Under the pieces are notes generated by a model. That model made no database searches, was not told where the DNA came from, and saw only the letters and a program-made list of their open reading frames with translations. A stretch of DNA of 15,928 nt, taken from Calditrichota bacterium. Lineage in GTDB: Bacteria; Zixibacteria; MSB-5A5; GN15; FEB-12. The position numbers and the translations under genes were made by a program. The stretch is taken from contig DAOWIC010000300.1 in assembly GCA_030641085.1 (NCBI GenBank), positions 1 to 15,928 on the forward strand. The letters run 5' to 3'. Shown piece by piece: positions 7,299 through 14,573 of this stretch; the stretch's first letter is position 1; every line of letters starts with the position of its first letter.

Positions 7299-7328
7299 AA
7301 TTTAAGGGCCGCCGGACGGGTGTGTCAA
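7299..7328 (-). promoter_or_regulatory. ligA promoter abutting the start codon
   Basis: On the minus strand, a perfect TTGACA (7328-7323) is followed after 17 bases by TTAAAT (7305-7300) or after 18 by TAAATT (7304-7299). The ligA ATG begins at 7292. With usual -10 to +1 spacing the transcript starts within one base of the A of the ATG. No GGAG-like sequence exists in the few intervening bases. Confidence 0.7.
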
Positions 7329-7354
7329 CTTCAATGACCGGATATGTGATGCGG

Positions 7355-8479
7355 TTAGAATTTTAGGTCGATGGAGGCGTTGATCGCCAGACCGGTATAG
7401 TCGTAATACGGATCGTTCGACTGGTTGTCGCGGAACTCAACGCTCACGGTCGGTTGGAGCAACCGTCCGGGGCAGAGGTTTATCGGACGCTGGATACTGA
7501 GCCAGGTTTTGTATCGCGTGTCCTCGCGCCGGAACTCGACCAGAGTGGTTCCGCTGGGCGTGGTTAGGTAGTCGTAGGTTGCTATATACTCTCGTTCGTT
7601 GTAGCTGAAGCCGGTCTGGAGAATGACATTGGGAATCGAGAAATTCTTCAGGCTGACCAGAACCGTCCGGCCTTCCCAGACACTGGTCCAGGGCGAGAGG
7701 ATATCGACCGAGAAACCGTAGGTAACCGGGTCATCCTCCTGAACAAACTGCTGCTCCGACCAGGTGAGTTTCAGACCGGTCCTGGCGCCGAGCGGGCGGG
7801 AGAGACGGCCGGAGAAATAGAGGACGTCATAGCGGTTTTCATTGTCGGCGTCGTCGCTGCTGTTTCCTCGCGGGGAGGCGGTCGGCTGTAGCTCGGGGTC
7901 GGTGGTATAGGCATATCTTAGGTAGCCGCCGGTCAGGTCGAGGGCGTTGGATCCGAAGGGGGTGAAGTTGATCCCGCCGTAAAGATCAAGGCCGTTGTGG
8001 TCGCCGCTCTCGGAATTATCGTAATCAGCGGTGTTAAACGACGCCCCCGCGCGCAGCCGGATATTGGTGCGCAGCTTCAGGCTGGTCGAGGCGGCCAAAC
8101 CGAAACCCTGATAATTGTATATATCGAAAATGTCGCCGTAGCGGCGGGTGAACAGGTTGCCCGAGATTAGTACCGACAGCCTCGAACCGGATTTGGTGGG
8201 AATGAAAGAGACGCCTGCGCCACCGTACAGGCTGCCCAGATCGCTGTTATCCTGATACGCTTTGTATGATCCTTCGAGGGTGACTTCAAGCGGGGCAGCC
8301 GGGTAGAACCGCACCGTGGGGCTGAACGAGGCATAGGTGTCGCCGGTTGCGGAGGAATCGGCAAAGATGTTCTTATCGTGACCACTGCTCAGGTTCAACT
8401 GGGTGGTTACCTCAGCGCTTGTTGTCATGGATGTAAAAAGCAAAATAGCGGCCAGCAAGCCGCGCAAACGGGGAGTCAT
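7355..8479 (-). CDS. Outer-membrane beta-barrel protein (unknown family)
   Basis: This 374-residue protein has a signal peptide at residues 1-22 (hydrophobic stretch ending MTTSA before EVTTQL). The rest alternates polar and hydrophobic residues in strands of about ten, rich in Tyr, Phe, Gly, Asn and Thr with Asp/Ser/Asn-rich turns. It ends in the amphipathic strand GLAINASIDLKF. A C-terminal Phe is the usual BAM recognition signal, so it should be a transmembrane beta-barrel. Only one cysteine is present. I do not recognise a specific family; it could be a porin-like or surface-polysaccharide-export barrel. The Shine-Dalgarno (GAGAGGAAAG) is present but spaced slightly long. The gene lies just downstream of a strong terminator for the preceding small secreted protein, so expression may depend on readthrough or a promoter inside that gene. 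Confidence 0.8.
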   Translation of the reverse strand: MTPRLRGLLAAILLFTSMTTSAEVTTQLNLSSGHDKNIFADSSATGDTYASFSPTVRFYPAAPLEVTLEGSYKAYQDNSDLGSLYGGAGVSFIPTKSGSRLSVLISGNLFTRRYGDIFDIYNYQGFGLAASTSLKLRTNIRLRAGASFNTADYDNSESGDHNGLDLYGGINFTPFGSNALDLTGGYLRYAYTTDPELQPTASPRGNSSDDADNENRYDVLYFSGRLSRPLGARTGLKLTWSEQQFVQEDDPVTYGFSVDILSPWTSVWEGRTVLVSLKNFSIPNVILQTGFSYNEREYIATYDYLTTPSGTTLVEFRREDTRYKTWLSIQRPINLCPGRLLQPTVSVEFRDNQSNDPYYDYTGLAINASIDLKF

Positions 8480-8502
8480 CTCTTATCTTTCCTCTCTGAA
8501 AT

Positions 8503-8541
8503 AAAACGAAAAGAGATGGCGACCCACGGCCGCCATCTCTT
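8503..8541 (-). terminator. Strong intrinsic terminator after the DxDGDG-repeat gene
   Basis: A perfect 11-base-pair stem (arms AAGAGATGGCG at 8511-8521 and CGCCATCTCTT at 8531-8541) with a 9-base loop is followed on the minus strand by TTTTCGTTTT. It sits between the small secreted-protein gene and the beta-barrel gene and ends about 23 bases before the latter's ATG. Confidence 0.85.
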
Positions 8542-8558
8542 AGTACAGGAGTCAGCGC

Positions 8559-9029
8559 TTAATTACTACCTCCTCCTCCATCGCCTTGATGACCGTTTCC
8601 GCTGTCACCGCTGTCGGAGTTTTCACCGCCGGAACCGGTCTCGCCCATGTTGCCGTCACCGTTGCCGGTGCCGAAACCGCCGTAGCGATAGATATTGCCG
8701 TTCGCTTCAGCCTTAAGCTGATGGAACCAGCGTGCCCGGCTCTGGGACAGGCCGTCCTGCTTGGCCTGATGCTGGAAAGTCCAGGCATGCATGAAACCGT
8801 TCTTGTAGCCTTCGCCATCTTTGGCTCCCTTGACATAATCCGGATCGAGACCGTTCGGAATACCGTCACCGTCTGCGTCGCGGGCGTTGTCATTAAAGCC
8901 GTCACCATCGAGGTCGACAAAGTTCTTGCCGCCGCCATCACAGGTCTGAGCGTTGACACTCGTACCGCCAACGAACAGCAAGGTCAAAAGAAGGGCAATA
9001 ACCGTCATAGCTTTGGACTTCAGAGTCAT
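8559..9029 (-). CDS. Small secreted protein with thrombospondin type-3-like calcium-binding repeats
   Basis: The protein has 156 residues. A signal peptide (1-27, cut after SVNA) is followed by a mature protein beginning QTCDGGG. Residues 39-47 (DLDGDGFND) and 51-62 (DADGDGIPNGLD) are DxDxDG calcium loops of the thrombospondin type-3/dockerin-like kind. Residues 66-116 are an unfamiliar mixed segment rich in aromatic, His and Gln residues, and the C-terminal 40 residues are almost all Gly, Ser, Asp and Asn. The ATG at 9029 is chosen over an upstream in-frame TTG because a strong Shine-Dalgarno (GGAGG, 6-base spacing) precedes it. It is probably exported and calcium-stabilised; the function is unknown. 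The strong terminator after it suggests an abundant, separately controlled message. Confidence 0.75.
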   Translation of the reverse strand: MTLKSKAMTVIALLLTLLFVGGTSVNAQTCDGGGKNFVDLDGDGFNDNARDADGDGIPNGLDPDYVKGAKDGEGYKNGFMHAWTFQHQAKQDGLSQSRARWFHQLKAEANGNIYRYGGFGTGNGDGNMGETGSGGENSDSGDSGNGHQGDGGGGSN

Positions 9030-9111
9030 CTCCAACCTCCAGGTTTGAGAGAGTTTAAATGCACAGAATTCAGTTACCGGCTCTCAGTAGAACAAATGCT
9101 ATGCCAACGGG

Positions 9112-9127
9112 GTTAGTGTTTACTAAC
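9112..9127. repeat. Operator-like inverted repeat upstream of the secreted-protein gene
   Basis: GTTAGT and ACTAAC form perfect 6-base arms around GTTT, about 85-100 bases upstream of the secreted-protein ATG. Between it and the gene, at 9107-9091 on the minus strand, lies TTGGCATAGCATTTGTT, which resembles a sigma-54 -24/-12 element except for T in place of C at the -12 position. A regulatory role is inference. The rest of the 206-base spacer (9030-9235) shows only a small GTACC/GGTAC inverted repeat at 9185-9198. Confidence 0.35.
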
Positions 9128-9235
9128 TTGCTGGTCTGTGGTGATTTGCGTTGGCGTGACGTAGTTTGAAGCGCCCGGATACTCGTACCCTGCGGTACAA
9201 TTACCCTGATCGTGACCACTATGGGACAGTGAGGG

Positions 9236-9766
9236 TCAGGCGTAATAAGACTTGTTATGGCGGGATTTCTTGCGAAAAGCGCGGATACGCTTGCCGGCGC
9301 GGTCGGTGACAATGTCGTTGATCCAGATCGAGGTCAGGTTATAGTTGCGGTCAACCTGACAAACGAGCGAATCAGCCAGATGGTAGTTCAAGGGCGTGCC
9401 GTTCTCCTTAAAGCTGATACAGACCAGATTACGCTCGGGATTGGCCACCGTGACCGGCTCGGTGACCGACTCGCGGAAATCCAGCCATCGAATATCGGCC
9501 GGTTCGCAAATGTCAGGAGGTGTCAGAGCCGGGTCGGTCTGCCAGTGGCGGCGGGCGGTGGCCAGCTCGATAAAAATCAGCCGTCCCTGGCGGTCGAAAT
9601 CCAGGCGGACATTGGGCGACTCGATCCAGGAGAAGAAGCGGCGGTTGTGGGAGAACGGTCCCACCTGTACATGCAGGGCGTCCTCCTCCACCTGATAAAA
9701 ACCCCGACCGGGCAGGATCGGCTCGGACGGGGTAGCAATACTCAATTTTATGATGTCGAGTGTCAT
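9236..9766 (-). CDS. Hypothetical protein with two similar beta-rich halves, third gene of the pal operon
   Basis: This 176-residue protein has no signal peptide or membrane segment, so it is probably cytoplasmic. The first half (about 22-70) has a pattern of the form EDALHVQV...SWIES..VRLDFDRQGRLIFIEL, which resembles small DUF2283-type proteins (strand, loop, strand, D-x-D-x-x-G-x-hydrophobic strand). The second half (about 108-154) repeats the same layout (RNLVCISF...LADSLVCQVDRNYNLTSIWI), suggesting an internal duplication. The C terminus is strongly basic (RIRAFRKKSRHNK). The ATG directly abuts the cpoB stop codon (TAAATG), so translation is probably coupled. The family assignment is tentative, and its link to Tol-Pal rests on position only. 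Confidence 0.7.
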   Translation of the reverse strand: MTLDIIKLSIATPSEPILPGRGFYQVEEDALHVQVGPFSHNRRFFSWIESPNVRLDFDRQGRLIFIELATARRHWQTDPALTPPDICEPADIRWLDFRESVTEPVTVANPERNLVCISFKENGTPLNYHLADSLVCQVDRNYNLTSIWINDIVTDRAGKRIRAFRKKSRHNKSYYA

Positions 9767-10552
9767 TTACTTTATGTCACGCAGCCGGTCTTTGGCCTGG
9801 CTGGCTTCCAGCGATTCGGGGTAGTCGTCAATAAGTCGCTGGTAAAGCTGCTTGGCCACATCCGCCTTGCCCAGTTCCTGATTGGAGCGGGCCGCTTTGT
9901 AGATAGCCCGGCTGACATTGACGGAACTCTTGTAGTTTTCAATCAGGTACTCAAATTCAGCTATAGCTTCTACGAATTTATCCTGCGCATAGTAGCTCTC
10001 GCCGACCCAATAGTGGGCGTTTTCGGCATTTTCATGCTTCGGGCAATACTGCAAAAACTCGCGAAATCCCTCGATTGCCTGGTCATACTCGCCGCGCCGG
10101 ACCAGGATAAACGACTCGTCGTACTTGGCCGAGCAGTCAATCGCGGGTTGGGCCGGGGTCTCGGTCCCCGAGTCGGGCGGCTGGCTCTCCGGCTGTGAGC
10201 CGGGGGAGTCGCGCAGGACATGGGTCACCGATGGCTGGCTGCGCAATTGCTCGATCACCCGCAGCAGATCGTTGTAGTTTTCGAGAAGAATCTCTATCTG
10301 CTGCTGCAGCTCGTTGGTGGTATAGCTGATCTCGTTGCGCAGTTTCTTGTCGGCCTCGGCTCCCTCGACTATGACCGAGTCGAGCCGCGCGATCGCGTCC
10401 TGGGTTGTCTGGTTCTGAGCCTTGACCTCGCGAATTTCGGCTTTGACCTCGTCGACGTGGCGCGAGGTGACGCATCCGCTCAGACAGACGCCGATATACA
10501 AAACCGCCATCACTATAATGGCGGTTCTGCAAAATGGTTTATATCTCAGCAT
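9767..10552 (-). CDS. cpoB: Tol-Pal system protein CpoB/YbgF-like lipoprotein (coiled coil plus TPR)
   Basis: CpoB coordinates peptidoglycan synthesis with Tol-driven outer-membrane constriction in the periplasm. The protein has 261 residues. A lipoprotein signal ends in the lipobox LSGC with acylation site Cys27; E. coli CpoB is a soluble periplasmic protein, so lipidation is a difference. Residues 33-107 form a long coiled coil (trimerisation region), 108-137 a Ser/Pro/Gln linker, and 142-260 three TPR-like repeats (RRGEYDQAIEGFREFL, QDKFVEAIAEFEYLI, KADVAKQLYQRLI) typical of the YbgF C-terminal domain. It lies 18 bases after pal with AGGA 8 bases before the ATG, and it abuts the following gene. 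Confidence 0.9.
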   Translation of the reverse strand: MLRYKPFCRTAIIVMAVLYIGVCLSGCVTSRHVDEVKAEIREVKAQNQTTQDAIARLDSVIVEGAEADKKLRNEISYTTNELQQQIEILLENYNDLLRVIEQLRSQPSVTHVLRDSPGSQPESQPPDSGTETPAQPAIDCSAKYDESFILVRRGEYDQAIEGFREFLQYCPKHENAENAHYWVGESYYAQDKFVEAIAEFEYLIENYKSSVNVSRAIYKAARSNQELGKADVAKQLYQRLIDDYPESLEASQAKDRLRDIK

Positions 10553-10570
10553 AGGAAAAATCCTGCCGCG

Positions 10571-11089
10571 CTATTGTGAGATGATCACAAACTCGCCGCG
10601 GCGGTTCTTAGCCCAGGCTGCCTCGTTGCTGGCCGGATCAAGCGGGCGTTCTTTACCATAGCTGATGATCGACAACCGGGTCGCATCGATGCCGAGACCG
10701 GTCAGGTATTCCATGACCGCCCTGGCTCTCTTTTCGCCCAGCGACAGGTTGTATTCAATCGTGCCGCGCTCGTCGCAATGCCCCTCGATCTTGATGATCG
10801 CGTCCGCGAATTCGTTCAGCAACGCATAGTTGTGATCGAGGCTCGACTTGGCGTCCGGACGAAGATTAAACTTGTCAAAGTCGAAGAAAACCGTCTGAAG
10901 CTGCGATTCCTTCAGTTTCGGGGGCGGCGGGGGCGGAGGTGGTGGCTCGACCGGCTCAGTTGGTGTCGTGTCTACTACCACCACTGGAGGCGTCTCATCT
11001 ACCGGCTGCGGCTTTTCTCCACCGCAGGAGGCGAGCATCAACATGAGGCCCACCATACCGATTACAGCAAGCAATCCAAATCTTTTCAT
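10571..11089 (-). CDS. pal: Peptidoglycan-associated lipoprotein Pal
   Basis: Pal anchors the outer membrane to peptidoglycan and binds TolB. The protein has 172 residues. The lipobox LASC gives acylation at Cys22. A proline-rich linker (29-58, including nine consecutive prolines) precedes the OmpA-like domain (64-171). Its conserved features are TVFFDFDKFNLRPDA, the diaminopimelate-binding segment GHCDERGTIEYN with Asp106, Arg121 in GEKRA, and the late motif NRRGEF. A Shine-Dalgarno (GGGAGG) is present with a rather long 11-base spacing. The gene has its own promoter and heads pal-cpoB-hypothetical, separated from tolB by 240 bases. Confidence 0.97.
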   Translation of the reverse strand: MKRFGLLAVIGMVGLMLMLASCGGEKPQPVDETPPVVVVDTTPTEPVEPPPPPPPPPKLKESQLQTVFFDFDKFNLRPDAKSSLDHNYALLNEFADAIIKIEGHCDERGTIEYNLSLGEKRARAVMEYLTGLGIDATRLSIISYGKERPLDPASNEAAWAKNRRGEFVIISQ

Positions 11090-11151
11090 CTTCTAATTAA
11101 CCTCCCATGACCAGGAAATTAAGGATTAGTTTTCGCTTCTCTAATTAAACC

Positions 11152-11180
11152 AATCTAAACCCCCGCCTGTGCAGGGTCAA
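11152..11180 (-). promoter_or_regulatory. pal promoter
   Basis: On the minus strand, TTGACC (11180-11175) is followed after 17 bases by TAGATT (11157-11152). This predicts an untranslated leader of about 55 bases before the pal ATG. The leader contains two near-identical TTAATTAGA..AG copies, one just upstream of the ATG, of unknown meaning. The upstream part of the 240-base spacer (11181-11329) has a T7 run without a convincing stem, so a tolB terminator is not certain. Confidence 0.55.
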
Positions 11181-11329
11181 TTAAAAAAAGCCAGTATTTT
11201 GTTCGCATATTGCCATCCGGCCGCATTCTGACAGGGCGCGACCGCCGGGTTGCGCACCGGTCTACAGCTTATATACGAGGCTCAACAAAAAGTTTCCGTT
11301 GAATCGCTCGGCTTCCTCAAGCGGTGACT

Positions 11330-12652
11330 CTAATCGACAATCGGTCCCCAGTTGGGGTTGGAGCAGTTGCCGAAGCGGGTCAGTCGGCGCTGGTTGCGCC
11401 CGGTAATATCCATAGTGTAAATATCGCGCGGGCTGCGCCGGGTCGACGAGAAGATGATATGCTTGCCGTCGGGGGAGAAGTGCGGGTTCTCGTTCATGCC
11501 GACCTCGGTCAGGACCCGATAATCGTGGCCGGAGGTGTTGATCGAGGCCAGGTCGAACCGGCCGCGTTTGGTCCGGCTGACAAAGGTGATTCGGTCGCCG
11601 CGGTTGGACCAGATCGGGGAATCGTTGTAGCGACCCTCGTAGGTCAGGCGGCGCGTGTTGAGACCATCGGAATCCATCAGGTAAATCTGCGGGGCGCCAC
11701 TGCGGTCGGACGAAAAGGCGATCATCTGACCATCGGGCGACCAGGTCGGCGCGGTATCGATGGCGCGGTGCCACGTCAGGCGCTTGATCACCTTGCCGTT
11801 GAGATCGATTACGTATATTTCCGAGTTGCCGTCTTTGGTCATGGTGCAGGCGATTTTGTTGCCGTCGGGTGACACAGCCGGGGCGGCGATAATACCGGGA
11901 AAATCGGCCACGCGCTTTATTTCGCCCGAATTGACCTCCACCGAATAGAGTTGCGGGTCGCCCTCGAGGTAGCTGGTAAAATAGATCCGCTTGCCGTCGG
12001 CTGAAAAGACCGGTGAGAGATTGATCGAGCCGTTGTCGGTCACCTGTCGTGCGTGGGCGCCGTCAAAATCCGATATAAACAGCTCCTTGGCCGAGCCGAT
12101 CTGCTTGATATAGACGATTTTGGTCAGGAAGATACCGTCCTCGCCGGTAAGGGTGTGGACAATCTCGTTGGCGATTTCGTGACCGATTTCCCGCCATTGT
12201 GACTTATGCTTTTCCACCACCCCGCGGGCGACCTGCTGTCGCCGGATAGTGTCGAACAGTTTCCAACGGGCCCGGATTTTGGTGGACGGGAACTCCGCTT
12301 CAAGCTTGACCAAAAGGTCGGCCCCGAGGCGCTTCCAGCCGAGCAGATCCATCTCGAATATCTCGTAGGTCTTGAGGTAGAAGCTGTCCAGCGGGATCAG
12401 CTCTAAATCGGCGTGGAAGTCAATGTCGAACTGAACCGTGCCGGAAACGTAATCCATCAACAGTGAGTCGTCATAGGTGATATACTGGTTGCCGATATAT
12501 TTCATCCCCTCGACACCGATCGGGGTGCCTTTGACATCGCCGGTGCGGATCGTGTCAAAAAAGATGTTGCGAACATTGTCGCCCTGGGCGAAGCTGTTGC
12601 CCGCGACAAGAAGGATCGTGACCAGTATCAGCAAAGGAAGCGTTTTTCTCAT
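11330..12652 (-). CDS. tolB: Tol-Pal system beta-propeller protein TolB
   Basis: TolB is the periplasmic hub that binds Pal and the Tol inner-membrane complex. The protein has 440 residues, with a signal peptide ending NSFAQ (cut after about residue 22). The N-terminal domain covers about 28-170 and ends in the family signature LTGEDGIFLTKIVYI. The C-terminal propeller (185-438) has repeated WD40-like PD40 blades with SADGKRIYFTS, SPDGNKIACT, SPDGQMIAFSSD and SPDGKHIIFSST. GAGG lies 6 bases before the ATG inside the end of the preceding gene, and the gap is 4 bases. It is the last gene of the tolQRAB unit. Confidence 0.97.
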   Translation of the reverse strand: MRKTLPLLILVTILLVAGNSFAQGDNVRNIFFDTIRTGDVKGTPIGVEGMKYIGNQYITYDDSLLMDYVSGTVQFDIDFHADLELIPLDSFYLKTYEIFEMDLLGWKRLGADLLVKLEAEFPSTKIRARWKLFDTIRRQQVARGVVEKHKSQWREIGHEIANEIVHTLTGEDGIFLTKIVYIKQIGSAKELFISDFDGAHARQVTDNGSINLSPVFSADGKRIYFTSYLEGDPQLYSVEVNSGEIKRVADFPGIIAAPAVSPDGNKIACTMTKDGNSEIYVIDLNGKVIKRLTWHRAIDTAPTWSPDGQMIAFSSDRSGAPQIYLMDSDGLNTRRLTYEGRYNDSPIWSNRGDRITFVSRTKRGRFDLASINTSGHDYRVLTEVGMNENPHFSPDGKHIIFSSTRRSPRDIYTMDITGRNQRRLTRFGNCSNPNWGPIVD

Positions 12653-12656
12653 TTGT

Positions 12657-13367
12657 CTACCTCGGTTCGTATTTGAACGGCAGGGTTATGCCAATGATCT
12701 CATCTCTGAATTCCCGCGGCAACGGCGGGAAGGGGGCGGCGCGCTCGATAGCGGTCAGGCAGGTTTCGTCGAAGGGCGTTACGCCCGAGGAGAACTCAAC
12801 CCGAACATCGATAACGCGTCCGGAACGAATCACCTGAAAATAGACGACACAGACCAGCGAGCCGTCATAGACGACCGTGTTGCGCCAAGAGGAGGCGATT
12901 TTGTTGAAGGTCTGGGTAAACCAGTAGGGATATTCGAAACTGGCGTTATCTATCGTTGCCCCGGCAAAGGGAGACCCGGTGCCGGTACCGGCCACGTCGA
13001 TTTCGGTCTGATCGCCATTACCGGTTGCGGGCGGGGTTTCATCGGTTGCTGAAGGAGTGTCCTGCGGCGGTTTTTTGGCTGGCTTCGGTGTTGGCTTTTC
13101 GGTCTTTTTGGGTTCGTCGACACTGGTCGGATCATCGATCGGTATTTCGGCCGGTTCATCGGCCACCGCTTCCGGGATCGTGACCGGTTCGGTCTCCTGG
13201 ACAACCGGCGCTGCGGGCGAGAAATCGGGCAGCGTGACTGCCCGGATTTTGATCACCTCATCATATTGAGTCGTTTTCTTGATATCGAAAGGGGATGAAA
13301 GAATGGTGAAGAAAACGACCGTCAGATGCAAAAGCAGCGACAGTATAACTTCTCTTTTCATGACCAT
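12657..13367 (-). CDS. TonB/TolA-family energy transducer (Tol system)
   Basis: This 236-residue protein has the TolA/TonB layout. A short cytosolic start leads to one membrane helix (about 7-24) with the S-x3-H motif (Ser10, His14) that contacts TolQ/ExbB. A periplasmic spacer (45-125) rich in Pro, Glu, Thr and Lys follows, then a C-terminal TonB_C-like domain (145-235; FQVIRSGRVIDVRVEFSSG, AIERAAPFPPLP). Cys173 and Cys203 could form a disulfide. Its place between tolR and tolB makes it the functional TolA, although the C-terminal domain reads as TonB-like. The start is either ATG 13367 or ATG 13361, both just after the tolR stop codon with weak ribosome-binding sites. Translational coupling is likely. 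Confidence 0.9.
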   Translation of the reverse strand: MVMKREVILSLLLHLTVVFFTILSSPFDIKKTTQYDEVIKIRAVTLPDFSPAAPVVQETEPVTIPEAVADEPAEIPIDDPTSVDEPKKTEKPTPKPAKKPPQDTPSATDETPPATGNGDQTEIDVAGTGTGSPFAGATIDNASFEYPYWFTQTFNKIASSWRNTVVYDGSLVCVVYFQVIRSGRVIDVRVEFSSGVTPFDETCLTAIERAAPFPPLPREFRDEIIGITLPFKYEPR

Positions 13368-13369
13368 CT

Positions 13370-13801
13370 TTATCTGGATCTTCCGGTCCGACCCTTTTCT
13401 TCGTGCGCCGTCACCAGGCCGATCTCCTCAATGCCGGCCTCTTTCAGGCGACTGATTACTTTAATAGCCGTTGCGTACATGACCAGGGAATCGGCTCGCA
13501 GGTAAACCGAGGCGGTGTTTTTGGCGCTCATTTCATCTTTTAGGCGCTCTTCGAGATTTTCCATTCGTGTCCAAACATCATTGATATAAAGACCGCCCTT
13601 GTTGTCGATCGTCACGACCACGCCCTCGGCCTGTTCGGTGACGGCCGTGCCTCGCGTGCGGGGCAGGTCGACTTCGATACCGGACTGAAGCAAGGGGGCC
13701 GAGATCATGAAGATTATCAGCACGACCAGGATGACATCGACGAGATTTGCGATATTGATATCGGCCATGGAGTCGTATGAACGCCGGTGGGGTCGTCGCA
13801 T
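13370..13801 (-). CDS. tolR: TolR/ExbD-family proton-channel protein
   Basis: This 143-residue inner-membrane protein works with TolQ to convert the proton gradient into motion of TolA. The N terminus has the family signature ADINIANLVDVILVVLIIFM, with the proton-carrying Asp22 at the start of the single membrane helix (18-38). The periplasmic domain (about 40-135) has LPRTRG and YLRADSLVMYATAIKVISRLKEAG. Its ATG overlaps the tolQ stop codon by one base (TAATG), so translation is coupled. ExbD cannot be excluded by sequence, but the tolB/pal context favours TolR. Confidence 0.95.
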   Translation of the reverse strand: MRRPHRRSYDSMADINIANLVDVILVVLIIFMISAPLLQSGIEVDLPRTRGTAVTEQAEGVVVTIDNKGGLYINDVWTRMENLEERLKDEMSAKNTASVYLRADSLVMYATAIKVISRLKEAGIEEIGLVTAHEEKGRTGRSR

Positions 13802-14517
13802 TACCGAACTTCCTTTTTGGCCCGGGCCAGAAACTCCAGGATGAAATTATTGGAGAAGTCGCCGATGGAGCGCATTTTGTTGTTGGCCCAGTTGTAGGCG
13901 ATAACCGCCGGAATGGCCGCCGCCAGACCGACAATGGTTGCCAGCAACGCTTCGGCGATACCGGGCGCGACCACCGCCAGCGATGCCGAGCCACGCTGGC
14001 CAATAGACCAGAACGAGTCCATAACACCGACCACTGTGCCCAGCAGACCCATAAACGGGGCCGAACTGGCGGTTGAGGCGAGGAAAATAACCTGCTTCTG
14101 AAGTTTGCTCATCTCCTCCGAGAGCGCTTTCTCCATAGTCATTTCGACAATATCAAAGTCGCCATTGTCGAGAGGGTTGACCTTGTTCTGAAGCGCTCCG
14201 CCTTCATTGCGCAGCTCTTTCAAACTGGAAAGCTCTTCGAATCCGGCCAGGTAGATGTTGGAAAGGGTGGCGTTGGAGGTTGCTTTGGCCTGTCCCAGTG
14301 ATTCGCCGACACCTCTCGAATGGCTGAACTGGTGGCGGAAACGATCATTATCCTTTTCCACCGCCCGATATTGACGCCACTTCTGAAAGATAATCATCCA
14401 TGATACGAAGGACATGAAAGAAAGCACCGCCAGAATGAAAAGTCCAAAGGCGGATGTCTGGCTCAGAATTTGCCAAACCGAGCCGGAGAAAAGGCCGATC
14501 AGCAGAACGTTGTTCAT
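13801..14517 (-). CDS. tolQ: TolQ/ExbB-family proton-channel protein
   Basis: This 238-residue inner-membrane protein forms the pentameric stator around TolR. It has three membrane helices (about 22-44, 143-167, 180-208) and a large cytoplasmic loop. The conserved motifs are APFMGLLGTVVGVMDSF in helix 2 and the A/G-rich APGIAEALLATIVGLAAAIPAV in helix 3 (Thr161 and Thr194 are the usual proton-path threonines). The first gene of the tolQRAB operon, it has an 80-base leader from a predicted promoter. The Shine-Dalgarno is weak (AGGG about 13 bases upstream). Confidence 0.95.
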   Translation of the reverse strand: MNNVLLIGLFSGSVWQILSQTSAFGLFILAVLSFMSFVSWMIIFQKWRQYRAVEKDNDRFRHQFSHSRGVGESLGQAKATSNATLSNIYLAGFEELSSLKELRNEGGALQNKVNPLDNGDFDIVEMTMEKALSEEMSKLQKQVIFLASTASSAPFMGLLGTVVGVMDSFWSIGQRGSASLAVVAPGIAEALLATIVGLAAAIPAVIAYNWANNKMRSIGDFSNNFILEFLARAKKEVR

Positions 14518-14573
14518 ATTTAGTCTTACACCCTATCTGCCTAAAGGTTACAGCTTTATGCGTAAGAAACGCC

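Noticed and set aside
9257..10198. 313-residue plus-strand open frame across two genes
   Set aside because: It runs antisense to both the hypothetical gene and cpoB, whose start/stop coupling and TPR/lipobox features make them the real genes.
11333..11774. Minus-strand frame overlapping the end of tolB
   Set aside because: Most of it is an out-of-frame shadow of the TolB propeller; only the short tail beyond the tolB stop is kept as a low-interest finding.
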